A DNA stretch of 64,000 nucleotides from Caulobacter sp031457805 (GCF_031457805.1 NZ_JAVDXI010000001.1:372001-436000), one strand, 5' to 3'; shown: positions 45,372 to 54,720, counted from the stretch's first letter. Notes: generated from the letters alone by a model not told the origin. Numbers and translations are program-made.

Positions 45372-46520
45372 GTGCAGGCCGACGACATCAGGGTCGAAAT
45401 TGTCGACGCCGCGCGCCTAGGCCCTGCGGAGCGGGCGGCGTGGCGTGACCTGCGGGCTACAGATCCTGTTCTGGCCAGCCCGTATTTCGACTTCCGTTTC
45501 ATCGAGATCGCCGCCCAGATCGCGCCGGGCGCCAAGCTGGCTGTCGTCCGCCAGGGCGATGCGGTCCAGGGATTCCTGCCCTTCCAGCAGCGCGGCGCGC
45601 TTCTCCAGCCCTTGGCCGCGCCGCTTAGCGATTTCCACGGCCTGATCGCCGCGCCAGGTCTTTCCGTGGCTCGCCTGCTAGCGCAGCTGCCGGGGGTGCG
45701 CCGAGCACGGTTCGGCGGGCTGGTCGCCGCGATTAGCGACGACCTTCCGGGTCTTGCGCCCCGCCGGGCCATGGCGGCGGATCTGTCTCACGGCTTCGAG
45801 ACCTATCTCGCCGGCCGCGATGGCCGCTTTCTGAAGGACAAGCGCCGACGCCGGCGTTCGCTTGAACGGGATCACGGGCCGCTAAGCTTCTCGTTTCGAC
45901 CGGCCACCCGCGACGACGTCGCACTGATCGTCGCTCGTAAGCGTGCGCAGATCCAGAGGACCCATCAGTACGACGTGTTCGCCTGCGGCTGGACGGTCTC
46001 GTTGCTGGAGCAACTCGCGGACGCCAGCGCCGATGACTTTGGTCTTCGGACCGCCACACTGCAGGCGGGGGGGCAGGTGATCGCGGCCGAGCTGGGTCTG
46101 CTTTCCGGGGGGCGCTATCATCTGTGGTTCCCGATCTACGATCCGACCTTCGCTCGCTACTCGCCGGGCGCGCTGATGACGCTGGACACGTTGGAGGCGC
46201 TGGCGGCCGCGGGGGTCACCCGCGTCGATTTCGGGGTGGACGCCGACAACTACAAGCGCGATTTCGCCGACCCCTTCGAGGCGGTGTTCGAAGGCTTGAT
46301 TGAGCGACGGCGTGGTCCTCGTGGACATCCCATGCGGATGATGGGCGCGGCGCGGCTGGCTCGGCGGTTCGACCGGATCGTCGCCTGCGAGCCGGGTCTC
46401 GTGGGGCAGCTTCGTGGAGGAGGGGGCTTTCTCACAGCGATCGCCCGCCGCCATCCCCGGCTGGGCGCGGCGCTCGGTCTTGGGTTCGGCCTGGTCGGCC
46501 TGGCCATGATGGTCGACTAG
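45372..46520 (+). CDS. CelD/BcsL-type GNAT acyltransferase-like protein
   Basis: The 382-residue product has the double-GNAT layout of CelD-like proteins: ATDPVLASPYFDFRFIEIAA, the basic segment GRFLKDKRRRRRSLERDHG, RKRAQIQRTHQYDVF, and a C-terminal LWFPIYDPTFARYSPGALM with FGVDADNYKRDFADPFEAV. The family acts in polysaccharide or cell-envelope acylation. The GTG at 45372 follows gggaggg; the upstream ATG of the frame has no such site. It is 53 bp after the oxidoreductase and has no other obvious polysaccharide neighbour. Confidence 0.83.
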   Translation: MQADDIRVEIVDAARLGPAERAAWRDLRATDPVLASPYFDFRFIEIAAQIAPGAKLAVVRQGDAVQGFLPFQQRGALLQPLAAPLSDFHGLIAAPGLSVARLLAQLPGVRRARFGGLVAAISDDLPGLAPRRAMAADLSHGFETYLAGRDGRFLKDKRRRRRSLERDHGPLSFSFRPATRDDVALIVARKRAQIQRTHQYDVFACGWTVSLLEQLADASADDFGLRTATLQAGGQVIAAELGLLSGGRYHLWFPIYDPTFARYSPGALMTLDTLEALAAAGVTRVDFGVDADNYKRDFADPFEAVFEGLIERRRGPRGHPMRMMGAARLARRFDRIVACEPGLVGQLRGGGGFLTAIARRHPRLGAALGLGFGLVGLAMMVD

Positions 46521-46632
46521 CCGACGCTGAACATGACTTCGGGGTCATGACCTCGAATTAAGTCGAAACCTTGTCAGCCCGTCGCTAGCTTCCCCTCATC
46601 GAATTTCAACACGCATCCTTGGGGAGACACCG

Positions 46633-47472
46633 ATGCGGGCTCTGACCACCCTGGCCCTGATGGCCATCGCTACGACCGCCGCTGGCGCCGCTACGGCTGC
46701 TCCGTCCCTGAAGATCAAGGACGCTGTCGCGCGGGTCGTGATCATTCCGGAGAACCGCCCCGACGTGAAGGTCGAGTTCCTGACCACGAACGGCGCGCTC
46801 CCACTCACAGTCCGCCAGGACGGCGATCAGGTGATCGTTGACGGCGACCTGAAGATGAACCGCATCAATAGCTGCAACAGCCGCGACGGTAAGGTCTGGG
46901 TGAAGGTCCGCGGGGTGGGGGAGGTGTCTTATGACAATTTCCCGCAAATCGCGGTCCGTATGCCTATGAACGTCAAGGTTCAGGCTGGCGGTGCTGTCTT
47001 TGGCGATATCGGCCGCTCGGACAGTGTTGAACTGGGCAACGCCGGCTGCGGCGATTGGACGATCGCCAACACCAAGGGCAAGCTGGAGGTCGCGCAGGCC
47101 GGCTCTGGCGGCGCCAAGGCCGGCACGGCCGCCGAGGCCGAGTTCAGCATCGCGGGTTCGGGTGATGTCTCCGCTCAAGCGATCGCCGGCGATCTGGAGA
47201 CCAACATCGCTGGATCAGGCGATATCTGGGTGGCGAGCATCAATGGCAAGCTCGAAGCCAACATCGCGGGCTCGGGGAATATCACTGTCGCCGGCGGTCG
47301 CAGTCGCGCGGTTGATGTGAGCGTCATGGGATCCGGCGACGTGACCTTCAACGGCGAGGCGGGCGACGTCGACGTCAGCGTGATGGGCTCTGGTGATGTG
47401 AAGATCGCCAAGGCGACCGGTCCGGTGAAGAAGCACGTCGGTGGCTCCGGTGACGTGATCATCGGGCAATAG
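46633..47472 (+). CDS. Exported GIN-domain (DUF2807) protein
   Basis: The 279-residue product has a cleavable signal peptide (ATTAAGAATAAPSL) and a C-terminal half built of repeated strand turns: IAGSGDVSAQ, IAGSGDIWVAS, IAGSGNITVAG, VMGSGDVTFNG, VMGSGDVKIAK, VGGSGDVIIGQ. This predicts a right-handed beta-helix. The DUF2807 family occurs in envelope and adhesin-like proteins; the exact role is unknown. A hairpin lies 31 bp after the stop. Confidence 0.85.
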   Translation: MRALTTLALMAIATTAAGAATAAPSLKIKDAVARVVIIPENRPDVKVEFLTTNGALPLTVRQDGDQVIVDGDLKMNRINSCNSRDGKVWVKVRGVGEVSYDNFPQIAVRMPMNVKVQAGGAVFGDIGRSDSVELGNAGCGDWTIANTKGKLEVAQAGSGGAKAGTAAEAEFSIAGSGDVSAQAIAGDLETNIAGSGDIWVASINGKLEANIAGSGNITVAGGRSRAVDVSVMGSGDVTFNGEAGDVDVSVMGSGDVKIAKATGPVKKHVGGSGDVIIGQ

Positions 47473-47503
47473 TTCGCCCTATATATAGAGAGGCGACAGA
47501 GCG

Positions 47504-47536
47504 ATCGCCCTGGGACGCTATGCGTCTTGGGGCGAT
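47504..47536. terminator. Hairpin after the GIN-domain gene
   Basis: Nested stems atcgccc / ggggcgat and gacgc-tat-gcgtc form a strong hairpin at 47504-47536. There is no T-run on either strand, so a Rho-independent terminator is uncertain. It marks the upstream border of the S10 leader. Confidence 0.4.
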
Positions 47537-47707
47537 GGCGTATCCGGCCAAGGCTCAGCGACGCTGAATCAGGGGGCATCGCCCAAACGCGGAGCATGAG
47601 GCCGCGCCACGTGGCCGTTTGGGGGTTGCCTGAAACACGGGCGGCGCCTATCCAGAACCCGCCCGACGACTCGCGTCCCCAAAGTCGCGACGAACCGGAC
47701 AGAGCGC

Positions 47708-47736
47708 TTGACGAAACCGATTCTGGAACGTACAAG
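47708..47736 (+). promoter_or_regulatory. Likely promoter of the S10 operon
   Basis: TTGACG at 47708-47713 is followed after 17 bp by TACAAG at 47731-47736. The -35 hexamer matches the Caulobacter housekeeping consensus well; the -10 is weaker. It would give a leader of about 215 bases before rpsJ. Confidence 0.5.
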
Positions 47737-47957
47737 CGCGCCTCTGTTGGACCGGCTGTGAGCTTTCGAGCTCAAACGCGGTTCGCGAGACGCCCGGACA
47801 TAGCGCCCTCGTGGTGTGTTATCTGGTCATCACCCCCGACAGGCAACTGTTGGGGACATTTGTTTTGCGGACGCTGCGTACGGAGCCCACCTGGGTTCCG
47901 GGTTGGTCTTTGAAATGGTTCGAGACGCGGGCGCAGCCCACTAGGAAACCGAGCGAT

Positions 47958-48266
<309 letters not shown>

Positions 48267-48279
48267 GGAGGGCCGATCC

Positions 48280-49047
48280 ATGACTCTCCCCACCCAACGC
48301 ACCGGCGTCATCGCCAAGAAGCTCGGCATGACCCGCTTCTTCGACGAAGCTGGTCAGCACGTGCCGGTCACCGTCCTGTCGCTCGACGGTTGCCAGGTCA
48401 CGGGCGTTCGCACCGTTGAGAAGGACGGCTACACGGCCCTCCAGCTTGGCGCCGGCGCCAAGAAGGCCAAGAACACCTCCAACGCCATGCGTGGCCACTT
48501 CGCGAAGGCGGCCGTTGAGCCGAAGCGCGTCGTCGCCGAATTCCGCGTCGAGGAAAGCGCCCTGATCGAAGTCGGCGCCGAACTGACGGCCGACCACTTC
48601 GTCGCCGGCCAGAAGGTCGACATCCAAGGCGTCACCGTCGGTAAGGGTTTCGCCGGCGCCATGAAGCGCTGGAACTTCGGTGGTCTTCGCGCCACCCACG
48701 GTGTTTCGGTCTCGCACCGCTCGCACGGTTCGACCGGTAACCGCCAGGATCCGGGTCGTACGTTCCCGGGCAAGAAGATGGCTGGTCACCTGGGTCAAGA
48801 AACCGTCACCACGCTGAACGTCACCGTTTGGAAGGTGGACGTCGAGCGCGGCCTGATCCTGGTCAAGGGCGCTGTCCCCGGCCACGAAGGCAGCTACGTG
48901 AAGGTTCGCGACGCCGTGAAGAAGGCTCTCCCCGCCGACGCTCCGCGTCCGGGCGCCTTCCGCAAGGCTGGCGAGGCTGCTCCGGCCGCTGCTGAGACCC
49001 CCGCTGAAGAGGCCCCCGCGGCTGCGACCGAAGAGGGCGAAGGCTAA
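48280..49047 (+). CDS. rplC: 50S ribosomal protein L3
   Basis: The 255-residue large-subunit protein has GVIAKKLGMTRFFDEAGQ and the core loop THGVSVSHRSHGSTGNRQDP that reaches toward the peptidyl transferase centre. It ends in an Ala/Pro/Glu-rich tail of about 40 residues (APAAAETPAEEAPAAATEE) not present in the E. coli protein of 209 residues. A ggagg site precedes the ATG at 48280. The stop overlaps rplD (TAATG). Confidence 0.97.
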   Translation: MTLPTQRTGVIAKKLGMTRFFDEAGQHVPVTVLSLDGCQVTGVRTVEKDGYTALQLGAGAKKAKNTSNAMRGHFAKAAVEPKRVVAEFRVEESALIEVGAELTADHFVAGQKVDIQGVTVGKGFAGAMKRWNFGGLRATHGVSVSHRSHGSTGNRQDPGRTFPGKKMAGHLGQETVTTLNVTVWKVDVERGLILVKGAVPGHEGSYVKVRDAVKKALPADAPRPGAFRKAGEAAPAAAETPAEEAPAAATEEGEG

Positions 49048-49685
49048 TGAAACTCGACGTCATCAAACTGGACGGCGGCAAGGCCGGTTCCGTTGATCTC
49101 GACGACGCCATCTTCGGCATCGACGAGATCCGCGGCGACATCCTGCAGCGCGTCGTGACCTGGCAGCTGGCCAAGCGCCGCTCGGGTAACCACAAGATTC
49201 AGGTTCGTAACGAGGTCTCTCGTACGAGCAAGAAGATGTACAAGCAGAAGGGCACCGGCGGCGCTCGTCACGGCTCGCGTCGTGCGGCTCAGTTCGTCGG
49301 GGGCGCCAAGGCCCACGGTCCCGTGGTCCGCAGCCACGCCTTCGACCTGCCCAAGAAGATCCGCGCCCTGGCCCTGAAGCACGCTCTGTCGTCGAAGGCC
49401 AAGTCGGGCTCGCTGGTCGTCCTGGACAGCGCCGTTCTGACCGAAGCCAAGACGGCCGCCCTGCGCGCCAACTTCGACAAGATCGGTCTGAAGAACGCCC
49501 TGGTCATCGCCGGTCCGGAAGTGGATGCGAACTTCAAGCTCGCCGCCCGCAACATCCCGAATGTGGATGTCCTGCCGAACGCCGGCCTGAACGTCTACGA
49601 CGTGCTGCGTCGCCAGACCCTCGTCCTGACCAAGGACGCGGTCGAAGCGATCTCGGCCCGTTTCGCTGAGAAGGAAGCCGCCTAA
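49047..49685 (+). CDS. rplD: 50S ribosomal protein L4
   Basis: L4 lines the exit tunnel and in some bacteria represses its own operon. The 212-residue product has [28 protein letters not shown], the extended tunnel loop (quoted in parts), and [22 protein letters not shown] ending. Length is normal. It overlaps rplC and rplW by one base each. Confidence 0.96.
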
Positions 49686-49981
49686 TGGCCGCCACCGCTC
49701 GCCACTACGACACGATCCTGTCGCCGGTGATCACCGAAAAGACGACCCTGCTCAGCGAGCAGAACAAGGTTGTCTTCAAGGTGGCCAACGACGCGACCAA
49801 GGACGAAATCGCCGCCGCCGTCGAAGAGCTGTTCAAGGTCAAGGTGACCAAGGTCAACACCATCGTGACCAAGGGCAAGACCAAGCGCTTCCGCGGTATC
49901 GTGGGTCGTCGCAACGACGTCAAAAAAGCGATCGTGACCCTGGCCGAAGGCCAGTCGATCGACATCACGACGGGGCTCTAA
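49685..49981 (+). CDS. rplW: 50S ribosomal protein L23
   Basis: L23 sits at the tunnel exit and is the docking site for trigger factor and SRP. The 98-residue product has [20 protein letters not shown] and [20 protein letters not shown], the standard family pattern. It starts on the rplD stop. Confidence 0.96.
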
Positions 49982-49984
49982 GAC

Positions 49985-50824
49985 ATGGCCTTGAAGCAAT
50001 TTAACCCGACCAGCCCCGGCCAGCGCGGCCTGGTGCTGATCGATCGCAGCGAACTTCACAAGGGTCGCCCCGAGAAGAAGCTCGTCGAAGGCCTGACCAA
50101 GTCGGGCGGTCGCGGCGGCAATGGCCGTATCGCGGTCCGTTTCCGCGGCGGCGGCGCCAAGCGCCTGTACCGTCTGGTCGACTTCAAGCGTCGCAAGCAA
50201 GGCGTGGCCACGGTCGTTCGTCTTGAGTACGACCCCAACCGCACCGCCTTCATCGCCTTGATCAAGTATCAGGCCGACGGTGAGCTGGCCTACATCCTGG
50301 CCCCGCAACGCCTGAAGGCCGGCGACGAAGTCGTCACGGCTGAAAAGGTCGACGTGAAGCCGGGCAACGCCTCGCCGCTGCGCACGCTGCCGATCGGTAC
50401 GATCATCCACAATATCGAGCTGAAGCCCGCCAAGGGTGGTCAGATCGCCCGTTCGGCTGGCGCCTACGCTCAGCTGGTCGGTCGTGACGCCGGCTACGCC
50501 CAGATCCGCCTGAACTCGGGCGAACTGCGCATGGTGCTCGATACGTGCATGGCCACCGTCGGCGCCGTCTCGAACCCCGACCACATGAACCAGAACCTCG
50601 GCAAAGCCGGTCGTTCTCGTCACATGGGCCGTCGCCCGCACGTCCGCGGTGTCGCCATGAACCCGGTCGACCACCCCCACGGTGGTGGTGAAGGCCGGAC
50701 CTCGGGCGGTCGCCACCCGGTGACCCCGGCTGGTAAGCCGACCAAGGGCGCCAAGACCCGCGTCAACAAGGCCACGGATAAGTTCATCATCCGCTCGCGC
50801 CACAAAGCGAAGAAGGGCCGCTAA
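49985..50824 (+). CDS. rplB: 50S ribosomal protein L2
   Basis: L2 is a core protein near the peptidyl transferase centre. The 279-residue product has KQFNPTSPGQRGLVLIDRSEL, GRNGRIAVRFRGGGAKRLYR-like RNA-binding strands, and the highly conserved VRGVAMNPVDHPHGGGEGRT with the His essential for activity. It lies three bases after rplW. Confidence 0.97.
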   Translation: MALKQFNPTSPGQRGLVLIDRSELHKGRPEKKLVEGLTKSGGRGGNGRIAVRFRGGGAKRLYRLVDFKRRKQGVATVVRLEYDPNRTAFIALIKYQADGELAYILAPQRLKAGDEVVTAEKVDVKPGNASPLRTLPIGTIIHNIELKPAKGGQIARSAGAYAQLVGRDAGYAQIRLNSGELRMVLDTCMATVGAVSNPDHMNQNLGKAGRSRHMGRRPHVRGVAMNPVDHPHGGGEGRTSGGRHPVTPAGKPTKGAKTRVNKATDKFIIRSRHKAKKGR

Positions 50825-50827
50825 GCC

Positions 50828-51106
50828 ATGACCCGCTCCGTCTGGAAAGGCCCGTTTGTCGACGGGTACCTCCTGAAGAAGGCCGATGCCGCTCTGTCGT
50901 CGGGCCGCAAGGACGTCATCAAGACCTGGTCACGCCGCTCGACCATCATGCCGCAATTTGTCGGCCTGACCTTCGGCGTGCACAACGGCCACAAGCACGT
51001 TCCCGTGCTCGTGTCGGAAGACATGGTCGGCATGAAGTTCGGCGAATTCGCGCCGACCCGGAACTTCCCGGGTCACGCCGCCGACAAGAAGGCCAAGAGG
51101 AAGTAA
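50828..51106 (+). CDS. rpsS: 30S ribosomal protein S19
   Basis: S19 is in the head of the small subunit beside S13. The 92-residue product has [41 protein letters not shown] and [19 protein letters not shown]. Standard length and position after rplB. Confidence 0.97.
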
Positions 51107-51108
51107 TC

Positions 51109-51489
51109 ATGGCCAAGCAGAAGCAAGAACGCCGCCTGCCGGCCGCCGAAGCGATGTGCAAGGTGCGCACCCTGCGCACCAGCCCGCGCAAGCTGAACCT
51201 GGTCGCTCAGTCCATCCGTGGCCTGAACGTCCAGCGCGCTCTCAACGAGCTCGAGTTCAGCCACAAGCGCATCGCTCAGGACGTCCGCAAGGCGCTGTAC
51301 TCGGCGATCTCGAACGCCGAGAACAACCACAACCTCGACATCGACTCGCTGGTCGTCGCCGAGGCCTATGTGGGCAAGAACCTGATCATGAAGCGTTTCT
51401 CGCCCCGCGCTCGCGGTCGCGCGACGCGCGTTGAGAAGCCGTTCTCCGAGATCACGATCGTGGTCCGCGAACTGGGTGAGGCCGCCTAA
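51109..51489 (+). CDS. rplV: 50S ribosomal protein L22
   Basis: L22 forms part of the exit-tunnel constriction, where macrolide-resistance changes occur. The 126-residue product has LRTSPRKLNLVAQSIRGLNV, SNAENNHNLDIDSLVVAEA and the tunnel hairpin KRFSPRARGRATRVEKPFSE. The stop overlaps rpsC by one base. Confidence 0.96.
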   Translation: MAKQKQERRLPAAEAMCKVRTLRTSPRKLNLVAQSIRGLNVQRALNELEFSHKRIAQDVRKALYSAISNAENNHNLDIDSLVVAEAYVGKNLIMKRFSPRARGRATRVEKPFSEITIVVRELGEAA

Positions 51490-52241
51490 TGGGTCAGAAA
51501 GTCAATCCGGTCGGGCTGCGGCTCGGCATCAACCGCACCTGGGACAGCCGTTGGTTCGCCGACGGCAACCAGTACGGCAAGCTGCTGCACCAAGACCTCG
51601 CGGTCCGCGCCGCTCTGAAGAAGCGCCTGTACCAAGCTGGTGTCTCGCGCATCATCATCGAGCGCCCGCACAAGAAGTGCCGCGTGACGATCTATGCCGC
51701 CCGTCCGGGCGTCATCATCGGCAAGAAGGGCGCTGACATCGACAAGCTCCGCAAGGACCTGTCGGTGATGACCGAGGGCGAAGTCCACCTGAACATCGTC
51801 GAGATCCGCAAGCCGGAAACCGACGCTCAGCTGGTCGCCGAGTCCATCGCTCAGCAGCTGGAGCGCCGTATCGCGTTCCGTCGCGCCATGAAGCGCTCGA
51901 TCCAGTCGGCCGTGCGCCTCGGCGCCAAGGGCATCCGGATCAACGTTTCGGGTCGTCTGGGCGGCGCTGAAATCGCTCGCATGGAGTGGTACCGCGAAGG
52001 CCGCGTGCCGCTGCACACCCTGCGCGCCGACATCGACTTCGGTTTCGCCGAAGCCAAGACCACCTACGGCATCATCGGCGTGAAGACCTGGATCTTCAAG
52101 GGCGAGGTGCTCGAGCATGATCCGATGGCGCTCGACAAGCGTCTAGCGACCGAATCCGGCCCGGCCGGTGAAGGTGGCGGACGTGAGCGTGGTGATCGTC
52201 CCGACCGGGGCGACCGTCGTGACCGTCGCGATCGCGCCTAA
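51489..52241 (+). CDS. rpsC: 30S ribosomal protein S3
   Basis: S3 stands at the mRNA entry channel and has helicase activity with S4 and S5. The 250-residue product begins MGQKVNPVGLRLGINRTWDS, contains a KH domain (RPGVIIGKKGADIDKLRKDL) and IRINVSGRLGGAEIARMEWY. It ends in a charged tail GGREGRDRPDR-like (ERGDRPDRGDRRDRRDRA) absent from E. coli S3. Confidence 0.97.
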   Translation: MGQKVNPVGLRLGINRTWDSRWFADGNQYGKLLHQDLAVRAALKKRLYQAGVSRIIIERPHKKCRVTIYAARPGVIIGKKGADIDKLRKDLSVMTEGEVHLNIVEIRKPETDAQLVAESIAQQLERRIAFRRAMKRSIQSAVRLGAKGIRINVSGRLGGAEIARMEWYREGRVPLHTLRADIDFGFAEAKTTYGIIGVKTWIFKGEVLEHDPMALDKRLATESGPAGEGGGRERGDRPDRGDRRDRRDRA

Positions 52242-52254
52242 GGATTAGATCGCC

Positions 52255-52686
52255 ATGCTGTCTCCGAAGAAGACCAAATTCCGCAAGCAGTTCAAGGGCC
52301 GCATCCACGGCACTTCGAAGGGCGGCACCCTGCTGAACTTCGGTTCGTACGGCCTGAAGGCCGTCGAGCCGGAGCGCATCACGGCCCGTCAGATCGAAGC
52401 CGCCCGTCGCGCCATCACCCGCCAGATGAAGCGTCAAGGCCGCGTCTGGATCCGTATCTTCCCGGACGTGCCGGTCACCGGCAAGCCGGCGGAAGTCCGG
52501 ATGGGTAAGGGTAAGGGCGCCGTGGATTACTGGGCCGCTCGCGTGGCTCCGGGCCGCATCATGTTCGAAATCGACGGCGTGCCGGACGATATCGCGCGTG
52601 AAGCGCTCCGCCTTGGCGCCGCCAAGCTGCCGATCCGCACCCGTGTTGTCACCCGCATCGATGCGGGCGTGGCTCAGGAGGCCTGA
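52255..52686 (+). CDS. rplP: 50S ribosomal protein L16
   Basis: L16 helps place the A-site tRNA. The 143-residue product has MLSPKKTKFRKQFKGRIHG, FGSYGLKAVEPERITARQIE and VWIRIFPDVPVTGKPAEVRM, the standard signature, plus MGKGKGAVDYWAARV. It is five bases before rpmC. Confidence 0.97.
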   Translation: MLSPKKTKFRKQFKGRIHGTSKGGTLLNFGSYGLKAVEPERITARQIEAARRAITRQMKRQGRVWIRIFPDVPVTGKPAEVRMGKGKGAVDYWAARVAPGRIMFEIDGVPDDIAREALRLGAAKLPIRTRVVTRIDAGVAQEA

Positions 52687-52691
52687 GGCTC

Positions 52692-52883
52692 ATGAAGATC
52701 GCTGAAATCCGGGGCATGACCCCCGACCAGCTGGCCGACACCCTGATCAGCCTGAAGAAGGAGCAGTTCAACCTGCGCTTCCAGGCCGCCACGGGCCAGG
52801 TCGAGAAGACCCACCGCGTCAACGAGATCCGCAAGGATATCGCGCGGATCAAGACCGTGCTGCGCGCCAAGGCCGCGGCTTAA
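52692..52883 (+). CDS. rpmC: 50S ribosomal protein L29
   Basis: L29 lies at the tunnel exit next to L23. The 63-residue two-helix product has [20 protein letters not shown] and [19 protein letters not shown], ending in [14 protein letters not shown]. Standard length. Confidence 0.95.
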
Positions 52884-52893
52884 GGAGAACGAT

Positions 52894-53133
52894 ATGCCCA
52901 AGCGTATCCTCGAAGGGGTCGTCGTCTCCGATAAGGGCGACAAGACCGTGGTGGTGAAGGTCGAACGGACCATCGTCCACCCGGTTCTGAAGAAGATCGT
53001 GCGTCAGTCCAAAAAGTACCACGCGCACGACGAAGCCAACGCGTACAAGGCCGGTGAAGCTATCCGCATCATCGAGTGCGCTCCGAAGTCCAAGCTGAAG
53101 ACCTGGGAAGTGCTTCCCAAGGCTTCGGCTTAA
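52894..53133 (+). CDS. rpsQ: 30S ribosomal protein S17
   Basis: S17 is an early-binding small-subunit protein. The 79-residue OB-fold product has [40 protein letters not shown] and [16 protein letters not shown]. An aaggaga site precedes the ATG. Confidence 0.96.
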
Positions 53134-53150
53134 TCTGGAAGGTTTAGACC

Positions 53151-53519
53151 ATGATCCAGATGCAAACTAACCTGGAAGTCGCCGACAACTCTGGCGCTCG
53201 CCGGGTCATGTGCATCAAGGTGTTGGGCGGCGCTGGCCGTCGCTACGCCAGCGTGGGCGACGTCATCGTCGTCTCCGTCAAGGAAGCCATTCCGCGCGGT
53301 CGCGTGAAGAAGGGTGACGTGCTTCGCGCCGTCGTCGTTCGGGTGAATCAAAATCTGAAGCGCAAGGATGGCTCGGTCATCCGCTTCGATAAGAACGCCG
53401 CGGTGATCGTGAACAAGCAGAGCGAGCCGGTCGGCACGCGGATCTTCGGCCCGGTTCCCCGTGAACTGCGCGCCAAGAACCACATGAAGATCATCTCCCT
53501 CGCCCCGGAGGTGCTGTAA
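53151..53519 (+). CDS. rplN: 50S ribosomal protein L14
   Basis: L14 forms inter-subunit bridges. The 122-residue product has MIQMQTNLEVADNSGARRVM, YASVGDVIVVSVKEAIPRGR and FGPVPRELRAKNHMKIISLA. It marks the start of the classical spc gene order but is contiguous with the S10 genes. The stop overlaps rplX. Confidence 0.97.
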   Translation: MIQMQTNLEVADNSGARRVMCIKVLGGAGRRYASVGDVIVVSVKEAIPRGRVKKGDVLRAVVVRVNQNLKRKDGSVIRFDKNAAVIVNKQSEPVGTRIFGPVPRELRAKNHMKIISLAPEVL

Positions 53520-53833
53520 TGGCCGCTAAGATCAAGAAGGGCGACCGCGTCGTCGTTCTGGCCGGCAAGGACAAGGGCAAGCAAGGCTCGGTCCTGCAGG
53601 TCCTGCCGAAGGACAACCGGGTCGTCGTGGAAGGCGTGAACATGGTTTCGCGTCACACCAAGCCGACCCAAGCCGATCCGCAAGGCGGCATCAAGAACAA
53701 GGAAGCTGCGCTGCACGTCTCGAACGTCGCCGTCGTGGACTCCAACGGCAAGCCCACCCGCGTTGGCTTCAAGATCGAAGGCGACAAGAAGGTGCGCGTC
53801 GCCAAGACGACCGGCGAGGTGATCAATGGCTGA
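53519..53833 (+). CDS. rplX: 50S ribosomal protein L24
   Basis: L24 starts large-subunit assembly. The 104-residue KOW-domain product has IKKGDRVVVLAGKDKGKQGS and GVNMVSRHTKPTQADPQGGI. Its end overlaps the rplE start by eight bases, indicating translational coupling. Confidence 0.96.
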   Translation: MAAKIKKGDRVVVLAGKDKGKQGSVLQVLPKDNRVVVEGVNMVSRHTKPTQADPQGGIKNKEAALHVSNVAVVDSNGKPTRVGFKIEGDKKVRVAKTTGEVING

Positions 53834-54383
53834 TCAAGCTTACGAGCCCCGGCTGAAGACCGTTTATCGCGAGCGCATCCGCGCCGCGATGAAGGAGCAG
53901 TTCGGCTATACCAACGAGATGCAGATCCCCAAGCTGGACAAGATTGTCCTGAACATGGGTATCGGCGAGGCCGTGGCCGACTCCAAGAAGGCCCAGACCG
54001 CGCTGAAGGACCTGCAAGCGATCGCCGGCCAAAAGCCCGTTGCGACCCGCGCCCGCAAGTCGATCGCCGGCTTCAAGCTGCGCGAAGGCATGGTGGTCGG
54101 CGCCAAGGTCACCCTGCGCAAGGACCGGATGTACGAATTCCTCGACCGCCTGGTCACGATCGCGCTGCCGCGCGTGAAGGACTTCCGTGGTCTGAACGGC
54201 AAGAGCTTCGACGGCCGTGGCAACTACGCCATGGGTCTGAAGGAGCACCTGGTGTTCCCGGAAATCAACTATGACCAGATCGAACAGATCTGGGGCATGG
54301 ACATCATCGTCTGCACCACTGCGAAGTCCGACCAGGAAGCCAAGGCTCTCCTGAAGGAATTCCAGTTCCCGTTCGTGAACTAA
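53826..54383 (+). CDS. rplE: 50S ribosomal protein L5
   Basis: L5 binds 5S rRNA in the central protuberance. The 185-residue product has LDKIVLNMGIGEAVADSKKA, TRARKSIAGFKLREGMVVGA and GMDIIVCTTAKSDQEAKALL. Standard length. It overlaps rplX. Confidence 0.97.
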   Translation: MADQAYEPRLKTVYRERIRAAMKEQFGYTNEMQIPKLDKIVLNMGIGEAVADSKKAQTALKDLQAIAGQKPVATRARKSIAGFKLREGMVVGAKVTLRKDRMYEFLDRLVTIALPRVKDFRGLNGKSFDGRGNYAMGLKEHLVFPEINYDQIEQIWGMDIIVCTTAKSDQEAKALLKEFQFPFVN

Positions 54384-54404
54384 GAGCGGGAAGGGAAAGA
54401 AACC

Positions 54405-54710
54405 ATGGCCAAGAAAAGCGCCGTCAACCGCAACGAAGCCGTCAAGGCTCTCGTCAAGAAGTTCGCCGAAAAGCGCGCCGCGCTGAAGGCGATCGCCAAC
54501 GACGAGACCCTGCCGCTCGAGGAACGCTTCGAGGCTCGCCTCAAGCTCGCCAAGCTGCCGCGTAACAGCGCCGCGATCCGCATCCGCAATCGCTGCGAAG
54601 TCACCGGCCGTCCGCGCGCCTATTACCGTAAGCTCAAGATGAGCCGTGTGGCCCTCCGCGAACTGGGTTCGCAAGGCCAGATTCCCGGCCTCGTCAAGTC
54701 GAGCTGGTGA
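54405..54710 (+). CDS. rpsN: 30S ribosomal protein S14
   Basis: S14 is in the small subunit head. The 101-residue product is the zinc-free long type: it has NRCEVTGRPRAYYRKLKMSR but lacks the CxxC pairs of the short zinc form. This is usual for Proteobacteria, and no second copy is visible here. Confidence 0.96.
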   Translation: MAKKSAVNRNEAVKALVKKFAEKRAALKAIANDETLPLEERFEARLKLAKLPRNSAAIRIRNRCEVTGRPRAYYRKLKMSRVALRELGSQGQIPGLVKSSW

Positions 54711-54720
54711 GGACGATCAG

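Larger units (their letters stand above)
47473..47957. other. S10 operon leader region, 485 bp
   Basis: This region separates the GIN-domain gene from rpsJ. It holds a hairpin near 47504-47536, a TTGACG-type promoter near 47708 and a roughly 220-base untranslated leader with small stems (for example gagctttcgagctc near 47760). The long in-frame extension of rpsJ upstream to 47811 is not protein-like. Autogenous control of the operon is possible, but no known L4-type leader is recognised. Confidence 0.55.

Noticed and set aside
47811..47957. An N-terminal extension of rpsJ starting at 47811
   Set aside because: S10 starts at MDRQNIRIRLKAFDHR in homologs; the extension is not conserved in type and lies in the untranslated leader.
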